From positions 1-61,087 of the forward strand of contig CAUJEM010000104.1 of the NCBI GenBank assembly GCA_963169915.1: DNA of 61,087 nt. Direction: 5' to 3'. Position numbers and translations under genes: made by a program. Positions 1 through 10,650 of this stretch are shown in pieces. Below the pieces are notes generated by a model, which was given only the letters and a program-made list of their open reading frames with translations, was not told where the DNA came from and did no database searches. Each line of letters begins with the position of its first letter. Position 1 is the stretch's first letter. This DNA comes from Myxococcota bacterium. Its GTDB lineage: Bacteria > Myxococcota_A > Polyangia > Polyangiales > Polyangiaceae.

Positions 1-236
1 TTGGCGCGGGCGCCGTGGACGGCCGCGATCTTCTCGGCGCGGTGCTCTGGTAGGGGCGCGGGAGGATCGCCCTTCGCGCGCCGGCGATGCCGGGCCTCGA
101 AGCGTCCGGCGACGATGTGAACCTCGCGCTCGTAGAGGAACGGCGTCCCCGCGACGTGAGCAGCCTTCGGCGGCATGGAGTACCGCACGCCCTCGAACAC
201 GACTTCCGCAGTGGGACCGACGACGACCGGGATGCG
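1..236 (-). mobile_element. IS21-type transposase (IstA) C-terminal remnant, cut by window edge
   Basis: The minus strand reads an open frame that runs off the left edge of the window. It contains FEGVRYSMPP followed by LYEREVHIVAGRFEARH and LPEHRAEKIAAVHG. This series (a VRYSMPP strand, a vertebrate-like beta-barrel segment, then LPEH) is characteristic of the C-terminal part of IS21-family IstA transposases. The N-terminal DDE catalytic region is not upstream: the frame meets a different transposase remnant on the other strand from about 259. This is therefore a decayed tail or the end of an element lying mostly outside the window. The exact right boundary is uncertain. Confidence 0.6.
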
Positions 237-258
237 TAGCGGCAGACTTTCCGGAAAG

Positions 259-405
259 ATCTTCACCGGGCGGAGCCACTCCCTCCTCGCCACCTGTCCT
301 CTCGCCGGTCTCAACCCGATGGAGTACCTCGCCGACATCCTCCCTCGTCTGGCTCGGGGAGAGGTTGCCCGGCAGGCGCTGAGCGCGCTGGTGCCAGCCG
401 CGTGA
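259..405 (+). mobile_element. IS66-type transposase C-terminal remnant
   Basis: The frame contains SHSLLATCPLAGLNPMEYLADILPRLARG and ends ALVPAA before a TGA; only short pieces of it are quoted per motif: LLATCPLAGLNP, then YLADILPRLARG. This is the conserved tail of IS66-family TnpC transposases, in which a small (A)(T/S)C(x)LxGxxP segment is followed by YLxDxLxRL. The catalytic domain and the accessory tnpA/tnpB genes are missing, so only the last 45-50 codons remain. It abuts an IS21-type remnant on the opposite strand and an IS3-type remnant downstream. Confidence 0.6.
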
Positions 406-506
406 AGAGCCGCGCACGCGGCCAGCGCGCGAGCGGTCACGCCCACTGCGCCGGCCTGATCGCGGTCCCCGCCGGCACGGTGACGCCGCCCATGCAAGGG
501 CGGTGA

Positions 507-611
507 GCACGCGCTACGCGCCTGCACTCGTCCCTCGGCTACCAGACCCCCGCCGAGAAGGAGCTGGAGGCGCTCGAGGCCGAGAACGCTGCGTCACCAA
601 GGTGTCCAAGA
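507..611 (+). mobile_element. IS3-type transposase OrfB C-terminal remnant
   Basis: After an in-frame stop at 504 the frame reads RLHSSLGYQTPAEKELEAL. The R(x)HSSLGYxTPAE signature is the end of the rve integrase core of IS3-family OrfB proteins. Only this tail is left; there is no OrfA and no DDE residue nearby, and the frame runs on into non-transposase sequence. It is a fossil rather than a mobile copy. Confidence 0.6.
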
Positions 612-654
612 AATCGGGGGAGCCCCAAGGGAGGAGAGGTGAGCCTCCTCTACC

Positions 655-681
655 TCGAGAGCGAGAGCGAGAGCGAGAGCG
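655..681. repeat. Short GAGAGC hexanucleotide repeat
   Basis: Roughly four tandem copies of the hexamer GCGAGA lie between the transposase remnants and the first intact gene. Its position at the edge of the decayed mobile DNA suggests slippage in non-coding sequence. No function is proposed. Confidence 0.6.
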
Positions 682-702
682 GTGCTAGCGGTGCTCGGGG
701 CG

Positions 703-1293
703 CTACTTGCCGCCGATGGTGATCTGATCACGGTTGTTGACCTCCACGGTCCACACCTCCGGGATCTTCCGCTCGACGGCGAGGGCGTCCTCTTCGTCGA
801 GGACGTCATGCTCCCCGACGCTGAACGGGTCGGCCGTCCGCCACGCGGGGACCTGGGCGTCGAGCTGGGCCACGCTGAGGCGCACCCGGTAGAGCTCGAG
901 CTTGTCCGTGGCCGTGATCCAGTGCGACAGCACGACCTCCTCGAGCCCGCGCTTCTCCCCGGCGCGCATGAACCGCCACAGGTACTTCGCGTCGATCAAC
1001 ATCGTGATGCGCAGGAAATTCTCGGCGGTGAGCGTGGTGCCGGAGAAAGAGTCCGTCACCTTGGCTTGCACCAGGTACTTGCCGTCCTCCCGCTGGCTCG
1101 CCGAAAATTCTTTGTCCTTGTCCAGCATGAAGAGCCACGACGCGCTGCCCATCTTCTGCAGGGCCTCCGCGGCGCTCAAGGCCGAGTCCTTCTCGATGGT
1201 GGCGTAGGCCTTCTTCGTCTCGTGGCCGCACCCGAGGGCGGCGCCTGCGCTCGCCAGGAGGAGCAGTGCTCCCAAGATCTTGTTCACGGACAT
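703..1293 (-). CDS. Small exported lipoprotein, function unknown
   Basis: The product is about 196 residues with a short basic N-terminus, a hydrophobic core (ILGALLLLASAGAA) and a lipobox ending ALGC, so it should be lipidated at Cys22 and tethered to an envelope membrane. The mature part is mixed alpha/beta and shows no domain I recognise. Two starts compete. ATG at 1293 has a TAGAGA hexamer 6 nt upstream and would fit a leaderless message. GTG at 1287 has an AGGGAG Shine-Dalgarno-like stretch at normal spacing. Both leave the signal peptide intact. The next gene on this strand starts about 700 nt upstream, so it is probably monocistronic. Confidence 0.7.
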   Translation of the reverse strand: MSVNKILGALLLLASAGAALGCGHETKKAYATIEKDSALSAAEALQKMGSASWLFMLDKDKEFSASQREDGKYLVQAKVTDSFSGTTLTAENFLRITMLIDAKYLWRFMRAGEKRGLEEVVLSHWITATDKLELYRVRLSVAQLDAQVPAWRTADPFSVGEHDVLDEEDALAVERKIPEVWTVEVNNRDQITIGGK

Positions 1294-1432
1294 ACTCCCT
1301 CTCTAGGCTGAACCGCTGACCCTGAACCAGCCAACCCCGCCAGTCAGCGAGCACGATGGGGCCGCGAGCCCAATCTAGCAGTTCGGTGGAGGCTCGGTCC
1401 ATCACGGTGACGGGAGGCCCAGCGCGGGTGGC

Positions 1433-1987
1433 TCAGTCCCAGGTCAGCTCGTAGACGCAGCTCACGTGACCGCGCCCGCGGCACCGTGGGTGCGCCATGA
1501 CCGCGTTCCTGCCACCCACCAGCTCGATGACGCGCGGCAAGTAGCCGGTCAGCTCGAGGCACAGCGCCTCATCGACGACGCCCCAGTCTTCGAGCGTCCC
1601 CGACACGGATTTCGGCGACTGCCGCGTGACGTGCCACACGCCGGTGTCGTGGAAGCGTCGCCAGTAGTCCATCATCTTCTCGATGGCGTAGGCCGGGTTG
1701 GCCAGCCGGAAGAACACCCGGTAGATGAGCTTCATGTCCTGCTCGGCCTCGAAGCGACCGAGCGCCGGCAGCAGCGCGAGATCACCCTGGCCGAGGCCGA
1801 GATCGATGGCGCGGATCATCCGCGCGTAGAGCGCCAGCTCGTACCAGCCGATACCGACCACGCTCCGCAAAACCTCGGCATCCGATGGAGCGAGCCGCGC
1901 GAGCACGCGCTCCCAGGCGTCCGCGCCATGGAGCTGCTCGCAGAAGGCCCGGGCGTTGACGAAGTTCATGCCCTTGGTCGTCGCCAT
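1433..1987 (-). CDS. DUF2378 (myxobacterial TIGR02265-like) family protein
   Basis: The product is 184 residues and soluble. It begins KGMNFVNARAFCEQLHG and carries WERVLARL, the KG(x)xFxxxRxFxxxxxGxxxWxxxL pattern I associate with DUF2378, a paralogous family abundant in myxobacteria. The fold is related to small ligand-binding sensory domains of the HNOB/V4R type. The end has Cys-rich CRGRGHVSCVYELTW, which resembles the C-terminus of V4R domains. Its ligand and partners are unknown. No Shine-Dalgarno site is visible; a TAGGCT hexamer lies 8 nt before the ATG, so the transcript may be leaderless. The family call rests on remembered sequence pattern only. Confidence 0.55.
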   Translation of the reverse strand: MATTKGMNFVNARAFCEQLHGADAWERVLARLAPSDAEVLRSVVGIGWYELALYARMIRAIDLGLGQGDLALLPALGRFEAEQDMKLIYRVFFRLANPAYAIEKMMDYWRRFHDTGVWHVTRQSPKSVSGTLEDWGVVDEALCLELTGYLPRVIELVGGRNAVMAHPRCRGRGHVSCVYELTWD

Positions 1988-2050
1988 GGGAGCCGAGCCT
2001 AACCGACCTGGTGGCCGAGGCGATCCGTTCGCGCCCCTCCACGGCGTGGC

Positions 2051-2461
2051 TCAGCGGGCGCTGCCGAGCCAGCGCGGCAGCAGCAGCGCCTGGCCGAGCC
2101 AGAAGGCCGAGCGAACGCTCATCGCCAGCAGCGTGCGCAGCTCATGCGCGCCGCCGCGCAGCACATGGACGCCCAGCAAGGCGAAGACCACGAGCGTGCT
2201 GGCGGCGAGGGCTCGCGCCAGCCAGAGACTCCAGGATCGCCCCGAGAGGATGGCCACGCCGGCGAGAGCGTAGACGAACCCGCCGCCGAAGTTGAACACG
2301 AGCACGAAGGGCACCACGTGGCCCGCCGCCAGCCGCGACGCCTCATCCCCGAACAACACGCGCCCGCCGCTCAGCACGCTGAGGACGCCGAAGATGAGCG
2401 CCAGGACCCCGAGGAGCCAGCGCCAGCGGGCGGCGCGGTGGGAAGCCGTGGCTGCGCTCAT
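2051..2461 (-). CDS. Four-helix membrane protein, function unknown
   Basis: The product is 136 residues with four predicted hydrophobic helices (about residues 13-32, 48-70, 77-98 and 108-128) and a basic tail. Its size and spacing resemble small DoxX-like or DUF-type inner membrane proteins, but no family motif is evident. It follows the DUF2378 gene region on the same strand, separated by its own upstream TAGCCT hexamer 9 nt before the ATG. I can assign only a membrane location. Confidence 0.6.
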   Translation of the reverse strand: MSAATASHRAARWRWLLGVLALIFGVLSVLSGGRVLFGDEASRLAAGHVVPFVLVFNFGGGFVYALAGVAILSGRSWSLWLARALAASTLVVFALLGVHVLRGGAHELRTLLAMSVRSAFWLGQALLLPRWLGSAR

Positions 2462-2589
2462 CGTCCGGGGAGGCTAGCAGAGGCTCGCGTCCTCGGGGTG
2501 GCTGGCTCGCGTGCCCTTCGAGCGCACCAACGCCGAGCGCCCCGAGGTGACCCGGGGCGCTCGAGGGAGGCGTTGGCTCCTGAGCTCGC

Positions 2590-3357
2590 TCAGGGGCTGC
2601 CGCCAGAGCCGCCTGCGCCGGCGTTGCCGCCGCCCGCCGCGCCGGCGTTGCCGCCGCCCGCCGCGCCAGCGTTGCCGCCGCCCGCCGCGCCAGCGTTGCC
2701 GCCGCCCGCTGCGCCGCCGCCGCCGCCGGCGCCACCGCTGCCGCCGCCGCAAGAGACGGGCGCGCCGCCGTCAGCGAACATGGCGCCGTCCATGCAGCCG
2801 AAGTTCAGCGTGGGCGAGAGGGACGTGAGGTCGACGACGTTGCCGCACTGACCGCTCGGGCGGCAGCAGCCGGGGAGCGCGAAGTTGCCGGCCGGCGTGG
2901 TGAGCGTCTGCGCGGGGCAGTCCACGTCCGCGTCACCCGGCTGGTTGCGCGCGGCGCAGCCGGCGGGGATGGCGGGGATGAGCCCGTTGACGGGCGTCAG
3001 ATCGATGCCGCAGCTATCGGGCGCTTCCGTGGGGCAGCAGGGCGCGAGGTCCAGCGCGCCTGCGATGTTGCCGCCCTCGCAGGTGCTGGTCCCACACGTC
3101 ACGGTCTGTCCGCCGCCACCCGTGCCCGCGGTGCCCGCGCTGCCCGCGCTGCCACCCGAGCCCGCCGTGCCACCGGCGCCGCTGTCACCCCCGGAGCCTG
3201 CGCTGCCCGCGCTGCCCGCGCTGCCCGCGCTGCCCGCGCTGCCCGCGCTGCCACCGTTCGCCTTCTTGCCGTCGTCGTCGTCACTGCAGCCTTGCAGCGT
3301 GCCGAACGCAAAGGCCGCGATACCCACGCCGAGGACCAATTTCAGAGCTTTGTTCAT
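2590..3357 (-). CDS. Cys-rich lipoprotein with GSA tether
   Basis: The product is 255 residues. It has a signal peptide with lipobox TLQGC (Cys24), an acidic DDDD segment, then a flexible Gly/Ser/Ala linker built from GSA triplets (about residues 35-85). A Cys-rich core follows with paired cysteines (APCCP, LPGCCRPSGQC), probably disulfide bonded outside the cytoplasm. The last 45 residues are a second low-complexity run of four AAGGGNAG units. Such tethered Cys-rich lipoproteins are common in Polyangiales genomes, but their function is unknown. The linkers are encoded by tandem DNA repeats and may vary in length between strains. Confidence 0.7.
   Translation of the reverse strand: MNKALKLVLGVGIAAFAFGTLQGCSDDDDGKKANGGSAGSAGSAGSAGSAGSAGSGGDSGAGGTAGSGGSAGSAGTAGTGGGGQTVTCGTSTCEGGNIAGALDLAPCCPTEAPDSCGIDLTPVNGLIPAIPAGCAARNQPGDADVDCPAQTLTTPAGNFALPGCCRPSGQCGNVVDLTSLSPTLNFGCMDGAMFADGGAPVSCGGGSGGAGGGGGAAGGGNAGAAGGGNAGAAGGGNAGAAGGGNAGAGGSGGSP
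2621..2716. repeat. 24-bp tandem repeat, four copies
   Basis: Four near-identical 24-bp units, each starting GCGTTGCCGCC on the plus strand, encode the AAGGGNAG repeats at the C-terminus of the minus-strand lipoprotein gene. Copies begin at 2621, 2645, 2669 and 2693. The length is a multiple of three, so changes in copy number would keep the reading frame. Confidence 0.8.
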
Positions 3358-3479
3358 AGTACCACCTCAGGAAAGCGCGCCGTATTGGAGAAGCCGGCGA
3401 ACCCGAGGGCAAGCCGCATCGAAGGAGGAGCCGCTGCTGGCGCCAGCACCGCGGCCCCCCAAGTGAGCCTCAATCTCCC

Positions 3480-7155
<3,676 letters not shown>

Positions 7156-7179
7156 CTTCGACGACCTCGTGGCACGGCG

Positions 7180-8310
7180 TCAGATGCGCATCGGCATGAT
7201 GACGGCCAGGTAGCTCGTGCCCTGGTCCTCGGTGCCGGGGCGCAGCACGGCGGGATCCAGCTCCCCGCTGACGCCGAGCAGCACCTCTTCGTCCGTGATG
7301 CTGCCAAGCACGTCCCGGACGTAGTGGGCGTTGAAGCCGATCATCAGCTCCGGGCCATCGTAGTCGACGTCCAGCTCGTCGAAGCCCTCGCCGCTGTCCG
7401 GGTTCTCGCTCTCGATCCGCAGCTTGCCCGGCGCCACCGAGAGCTTGATCCCGCCCGTCCGCTCGCTAGCGGCGACGGAGACGGCCTTGACCGCGTCCTG
7501 GAGCTGAAGCCGGGGCGCGCGCACCGAGCGCTCGCTGCGCTCCGGGATGACCTGCTGGTAGGGGGGAAAGACGGCGTCCACCAGCTTCACACTGAAGGTG
7601 AAGCCAGCGAGCTGAAAGAAGGCGTTGGGGCCGCTCTGCGAGACCCTGAGGCGCGCCTCGGCCGCCTCCCCTCGCGCCTCGTCACACAGCCGCTTGAGCT
7701 CGAGCACGCCCTTGAGGGGGATGAGCATGCTGGCGGTGCCGGCGGGCTCCGCCAGGAGCTGCTCCATCTTGCTCAGCCGATGGCCGTCCGTCGTCACCAT
7801 GCGCAGCCGGTCCCCTTCCCACTCCAACAGTGCGCTGTTGAGCTGCGCCCGGGTGTCGTCCGTGGAGATGGAGAAGCTCGTGGCGTTGATGAGCTGCGAG
7901 ACGCTGTCGACGTGCAGCTCCAGCACGGGAGCGCTCGCCTCCATCTGCGGCAGAGAGGGGAACTGATCCCCGGGGATCCCCTGAAGGGTGTAGCGCCGTG
8001 AGGCGCCGACCGCCCGCAGCGTGGTCTTGCCGTCGCTCGAGTGGAGGGAGACCTGACCTTCGGGCATGTTGCGTACGCGCTCGAGCAGATCTTTCGCGCC
8101 GAGCCCGATGCTCCCACCCTGCTCCACCTGGGCGCCGATCTGGCCGCTGACGGCGAGGTAGAGATCCGTGGCCGCGAGCCGGAGGCGGTCTTTGCCCTCC
8201 GTCTCGAGCAGGACGTTCCCCAGCACCGGCATGGTGCTCTTCTTGTCGGCGACGTTCTGACAGCGCGTCAGGACACGGAGGAGATCTTTCTTGCTGACGA
8301 CGACGTGCAT
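7180..8310 (-). CDS. dnaN: DNA polymerase III beta sliding clamp
   Basis: DnaN forms the ring-shaped dimer that holds the polymerase on DNA. The N-terminus MHVVVSKKDLLRVLTRCQNV and the following KSTMPVLGNVLLE match the first clamp domain; the protein ends SYLAVIMPMRI, the conserved clamp tail (MPMRL type). The start at 8310 is chosen because it places the methionine at the family position and has AGAGAAG upstream; an upstream ATG would add 15 unrelated residues. The length, 376 residues, is normal. It heads the dnaN-recF-gyrB block and is preceded by a 373-bp intergenic region with origin-like features. Confidence 0.95.
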   Translation of the reverse strand: MHVVVSKKDLLRVLTRCQNVADKKSTMPVLGNVLLETEGKDRLRLAATDLYLAVSGQIGAQVEQGGSIGLGAKDLLERVRNMPEGQVSLHSSDGKTTLRAVGASRRYTLQGIPGDQFPSLPQMEASAPVLELHVDSVSQLINATSFSISTDDTRAQLNSALLEWEGDRLRMVTTDGHRLSKMEQLLAEPAGTASMLIPLKGVLELKRLCDEARGEAAEARLRVSQSGPNAFFQLAGFTFSVKLVDAVFPPYQQVIPERSERSVRAPRLQLQDAVKAVSVAASERTGGIKLSVAPGKLRIESENPDSGEGFDELDVDYDGPELMIGFNAHYVRDVLGSITDEEVLLGVSGELDPAVLRPGTEDQGTSYLAVIMPMRI

Positions 8311-8683
8311 GGGCTTCTCTGGTCTAGCTGGGCCCGCCGAGGGAAGCCATGGCAACCGCGCGATGCTGGGAAATCACGGCCAAAGCACTGACTTTACATC
8401 GACACTGCAAGATCCTGGCGCCCCGCGGCATCCCCTCAGAGCTTCTCTTCTAAGAGAGAGAATTTAAATTGATCCAGTGGTCTCTGTAGGGGCTGTGGAG
8501 ACTGGGGAAAACGAAGTATCTTCTTGATTTTATTATAGTTTCTAGTTTTCTTGGTGTGGACGGCCAGGGGGAAGAGGCTGGGATGGATTGAGGACAAGCG
8601 CCCGAGGCGCCGAGGACGCACGGGCAAGCCCCAGGCCCAGAGAGAGCTTGTCCAGAGCTTGTCCACAGCCTGTGGATGGAGGC
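8311..8683. other. Candidate replication origin region upstream of dnaN
   Basis: This non-coding interval holds a sharp AT-rich patch (about 8450-8550, with the palindrome AATTTAAATT at 8461-8470) in otherwise very GC-rich DNA. DnaA-box-like 9-mers cluster beside it: TTGTCCACA at 8659-8667 (one mismatch from TTATCCACA), TTGTCCAGA at 8648-8656, and the inverted TGTGGATGG at 8671-8679 and TGTGGACGG at 8555-8563. TCCACA-GCC-TGTGGA at 8662-8676 forms a dyad. Minus-strand TATAAT (8537-8532) may be a dnaN -10 element. Origins are often next to dnaN, so oriC is a reasonable inference. dnaA itself is absent here. Confidence 0.5.
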
Positions 8684-10060
8684 TCATCCCTGCTTTTCCG
8701 GGGGGATGGCCGCTTCGATCCGGGTGAGCGCCTCGAGCAGGCCGCGTCGGGCTTCGGCGTAGGTCTTCGGTCCGACGCCGCCCGCGGCGTGGGCTCGCTC
8801 GAGGGCGACGAGCTCGTCGAGGAGCAGCTCCCGGGCCGCCAGGTGGTCTTGCTCCTCCGCGCTGCGCCGCGCGTCGCGCCCCCGGGGGCGCCGGAGCGCG
8901 GCCACCACGCCCCCGGCGAGCAGGGAGAGGGCGAGCAGCACGCTGGGCCAGCGACCCTGACCGCGCTGGGGGATGCCGTGGAGCCGAACGTGGATCTCGG
9001 CGAGCTCCGGATCCCCTTGGCGGAGCTGCTTGGTGGAGACGAGCAGCCGCTGGCCGCGCTGATTCTGCATGGGCTCGGCGGGATCGAAGCTCAGCGGCTG
9101 GCGTGCGCCGCCACGCGGCTGACCAGAGCCTTGGACCTCGAGCTGCATGCCGCGGCTGGCTTCGGCCATCACGCGCAGCTCCGCCACGTGAGGAGGGAGC
9201 TGGAAATCGAAGCTGGCGCTCGGCTCGTGGCGGCTGGGGATTTGAAACCGGAAGCTGGCGTCGCGCTGGCCTGGGGTGAAGCTGCCCGTGAGCCGCGCCA
9301 GGCGCTCGCCGTCGAACTCGAAGCGGACGCCGCCGGTCCCCTCGGGGGCGTTGAAGGCGCGCGCACCCGCCGGCAGACGCACCCCGAGGTCCTGCGGTAC
9401 CCAGGTGACGCTCCCCAGGTTGAAGACGCTGAGGAGCACCTCGAACTGGAAGGCGTCGTCCTTGGGCTCCAGGTAGACGACCGCTCGGGCGCCGACCAGC
9501 GCGCGCTCGATGTCGCGGGTGACCGGGAAGACGTGCAGGAGCACGCGCTGCCCGAGCTTGTCTTGGAGCTGGAAGGGCTCCGAGGAGTAGGTGGCGCCGT
9601 CCTGACGGGTGCGCACCTGGAAGCTGAACGCCGAGCCCGAGGGCAGGCCCGTGAACTGGACGGCGCCCGCGGCGTCGGTGGTGGCCTGACGTTGCTCGCT
9701 GCTCTCCCCTTCGGCCACGGTCATGCGCAGGATGGCGAGCGAGACCTCTCGCCCGGCCAAGGGGCGCCCTTGGGCGTCGGCGATGATGGCGGTGACGCTG
9801 CCGGCGGGCACCTCGGAGCTGGCGAAGCTCTCGTCGCTGGGGGGGCTGCTGCGATCTTCCGCAGAGGCGTCGCCGCCGCCGAGGCGTGGGTGACTGGGAG
9901 GCAGAGCGGTGGGCCCGCCGCTGACGTCGCCGGGCGCGACGCTGCTGACGGGTGAGGCGCTGCTGGCGGCCGGGGCGGCGTCCTGCGCGGCGCCGTGGGT
10001 GGTGGCGCCCCCGAGCGCGAGCCCCAGGAGCAGCGCGAGCACGCGAGCCCGCGGGGGCAT
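8684..10060 (-). CDS. Exported protein with Ig-like domain and C-terminal membrane anchor
   Basis: The product is 458 residues. It has a signal peptide (RVLALLLGLALGGATTHGAAQ), a Ser/Pro-rich linker, a carboxypeptidase-regulatory-like beta-sandwich (about 85-160, GSVTAIIADAQGRPLAGREV), further beta-rich sequence, one membrane helix near residue 385 and a short helical cytoplasmic tail. The start at 10060 is set by a TGATG overlap with the stop of the zinc-ribbon gene upstream. It is the last gene of an operon led by ccmF, so a role in cytochrome c maturation or in presenting apocytochrome is possible. The sequence alone does not show this. Confidence 0.65.
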   Translation of the reverse strand: MPPRARVLALLLGLALGGATTHGAAQDAAPAASSASPVSSVAPGDVSGGPTALPPSHPRLGGGDASAEDRSSPPSDESFASSEVPAGSVTAIIADAQGRPLAGREVSLAILRMTVAEGESSEQRQATTDAAGAVQFTGLPSGSAFSFQVRTRQDGATYSSEPFQLQDKLGQRVLLHVFPVTRDIERALVGARAVVYLEPKDDAFQFEVLLSVFNLGSVTWVPQDLGVRLPAGARAFNAPEGTGGVRFEFDGERLARLTGSFTPGQRDASFRFQIPSRHEPSASFDFQLPPHVAELRVMAEASRGMQLEVQGSGQPRGGARQPLSFDPAEPMQNQRGQRLLVSTKQLRQGDPELAEIHVRLHGIPQRGQGRWPSVLLALSLLAGGVVAALRRPRGRDARRSAEEQDHLAARELLLDELVALERAHAAGGVGPKTYAEARRGLLEALTRIEAAIPPEKQG

Positions 10061-10647
10061 CAGCCGAGCTCCAGGCGCGCGCCGCACTTCTTGCAGAAGA
10101 GGGCGTCGGCGTCGTTGGGGGTGGCGCAGCTCGCGCAGGGGCGTCCAGCGCCGCGCTCGTGCGGCGCCGTGGGGTCGGCGGAGGGCGCGGCCGTGGCGGC
10201 CTCAGGGCGCTCGGCGGAGGCGCGCAGGCGCGCCGCGAGGAGCTGCTCCGCGCGCGCTCGCGCGGGCTCCAGGCCCTCGTCCACGCTCTCGAGCAGGCGC
10301 TTGGCCTCGGCGCGGTAGCGCGCCTTCAGCTCGGCGTAGTCCTCCTCGCTCACCTTGCCCACGCCGCGCTCGTACTCCAGGTCCTTCAGCGCGCGCAGCA
10401 CGGCGCGCTTCTGCTCTTCTTGCGCGGTGGGGGCGCCGAGCCCGAGCGCCTCGTCCAGGCTGAGCTCCGCCTCGCCGGTGAGGCTCTGCACGCTGCCCCA
10501 CACGAGCGCGATGAGCAGCAGCAGGGCCCCGCCAGCGAGCACCAGCAGCGCGAAGCCGAAGCCCCGCGTGAGCCCAGCGAGCAGGGCGCCGAGGGTGAGC
10601 GCGACGGGCGCGAGGCGCCGCGCCAAGGAGCTGATGTCTTTCGGCAT
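10060..10647 (-). CDS. Membrane protein with C-terminal zinc ribbon, CcmI-like position
   Basis: The product is 195 residues. Two hydrophobic helices lie near the N-terminus (about 10-50), followed by a helical segment with DLEYERGVGKVSEEDYAELK. That last motif is typical of CcmI/CycH-type and related c-type cytochrome biogenesis proteins. The C-terminus is a zinc ribbon with CASC and CKKC pairs. It starts 3 nt after ccmF ends and its stop overlaps the next start, so the three genes form one operon. It probably assists haem ligation with CcmF; this follows from context and the helical motif. Confidence 0.65.
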   Translation of the reverse strand: MPKDISSLARRLAPVALTLGALLAGLTRGFGFALLVLAGGALLLLIALVWGSVQSLTGEAELSLDEALGLGAPTAQEEQKRAVLRALKDLEYERGVGKVSEEDYAELKARYRAEAKRLLESVDEGLEPARARAEQLLAARLRASAERPEAATAAPSADPTAPHERGAGRPCASCATPNDADALFCKKCGARLELG

Positions 10648-10650
10648 GGA

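Noticed and set aside
2474..2828. Arg-rich small frames over the 24-bp repeats
   Set aside because: They are shifted readings of the repeat encoding AAGGGNAG in the lipoprotein gene.
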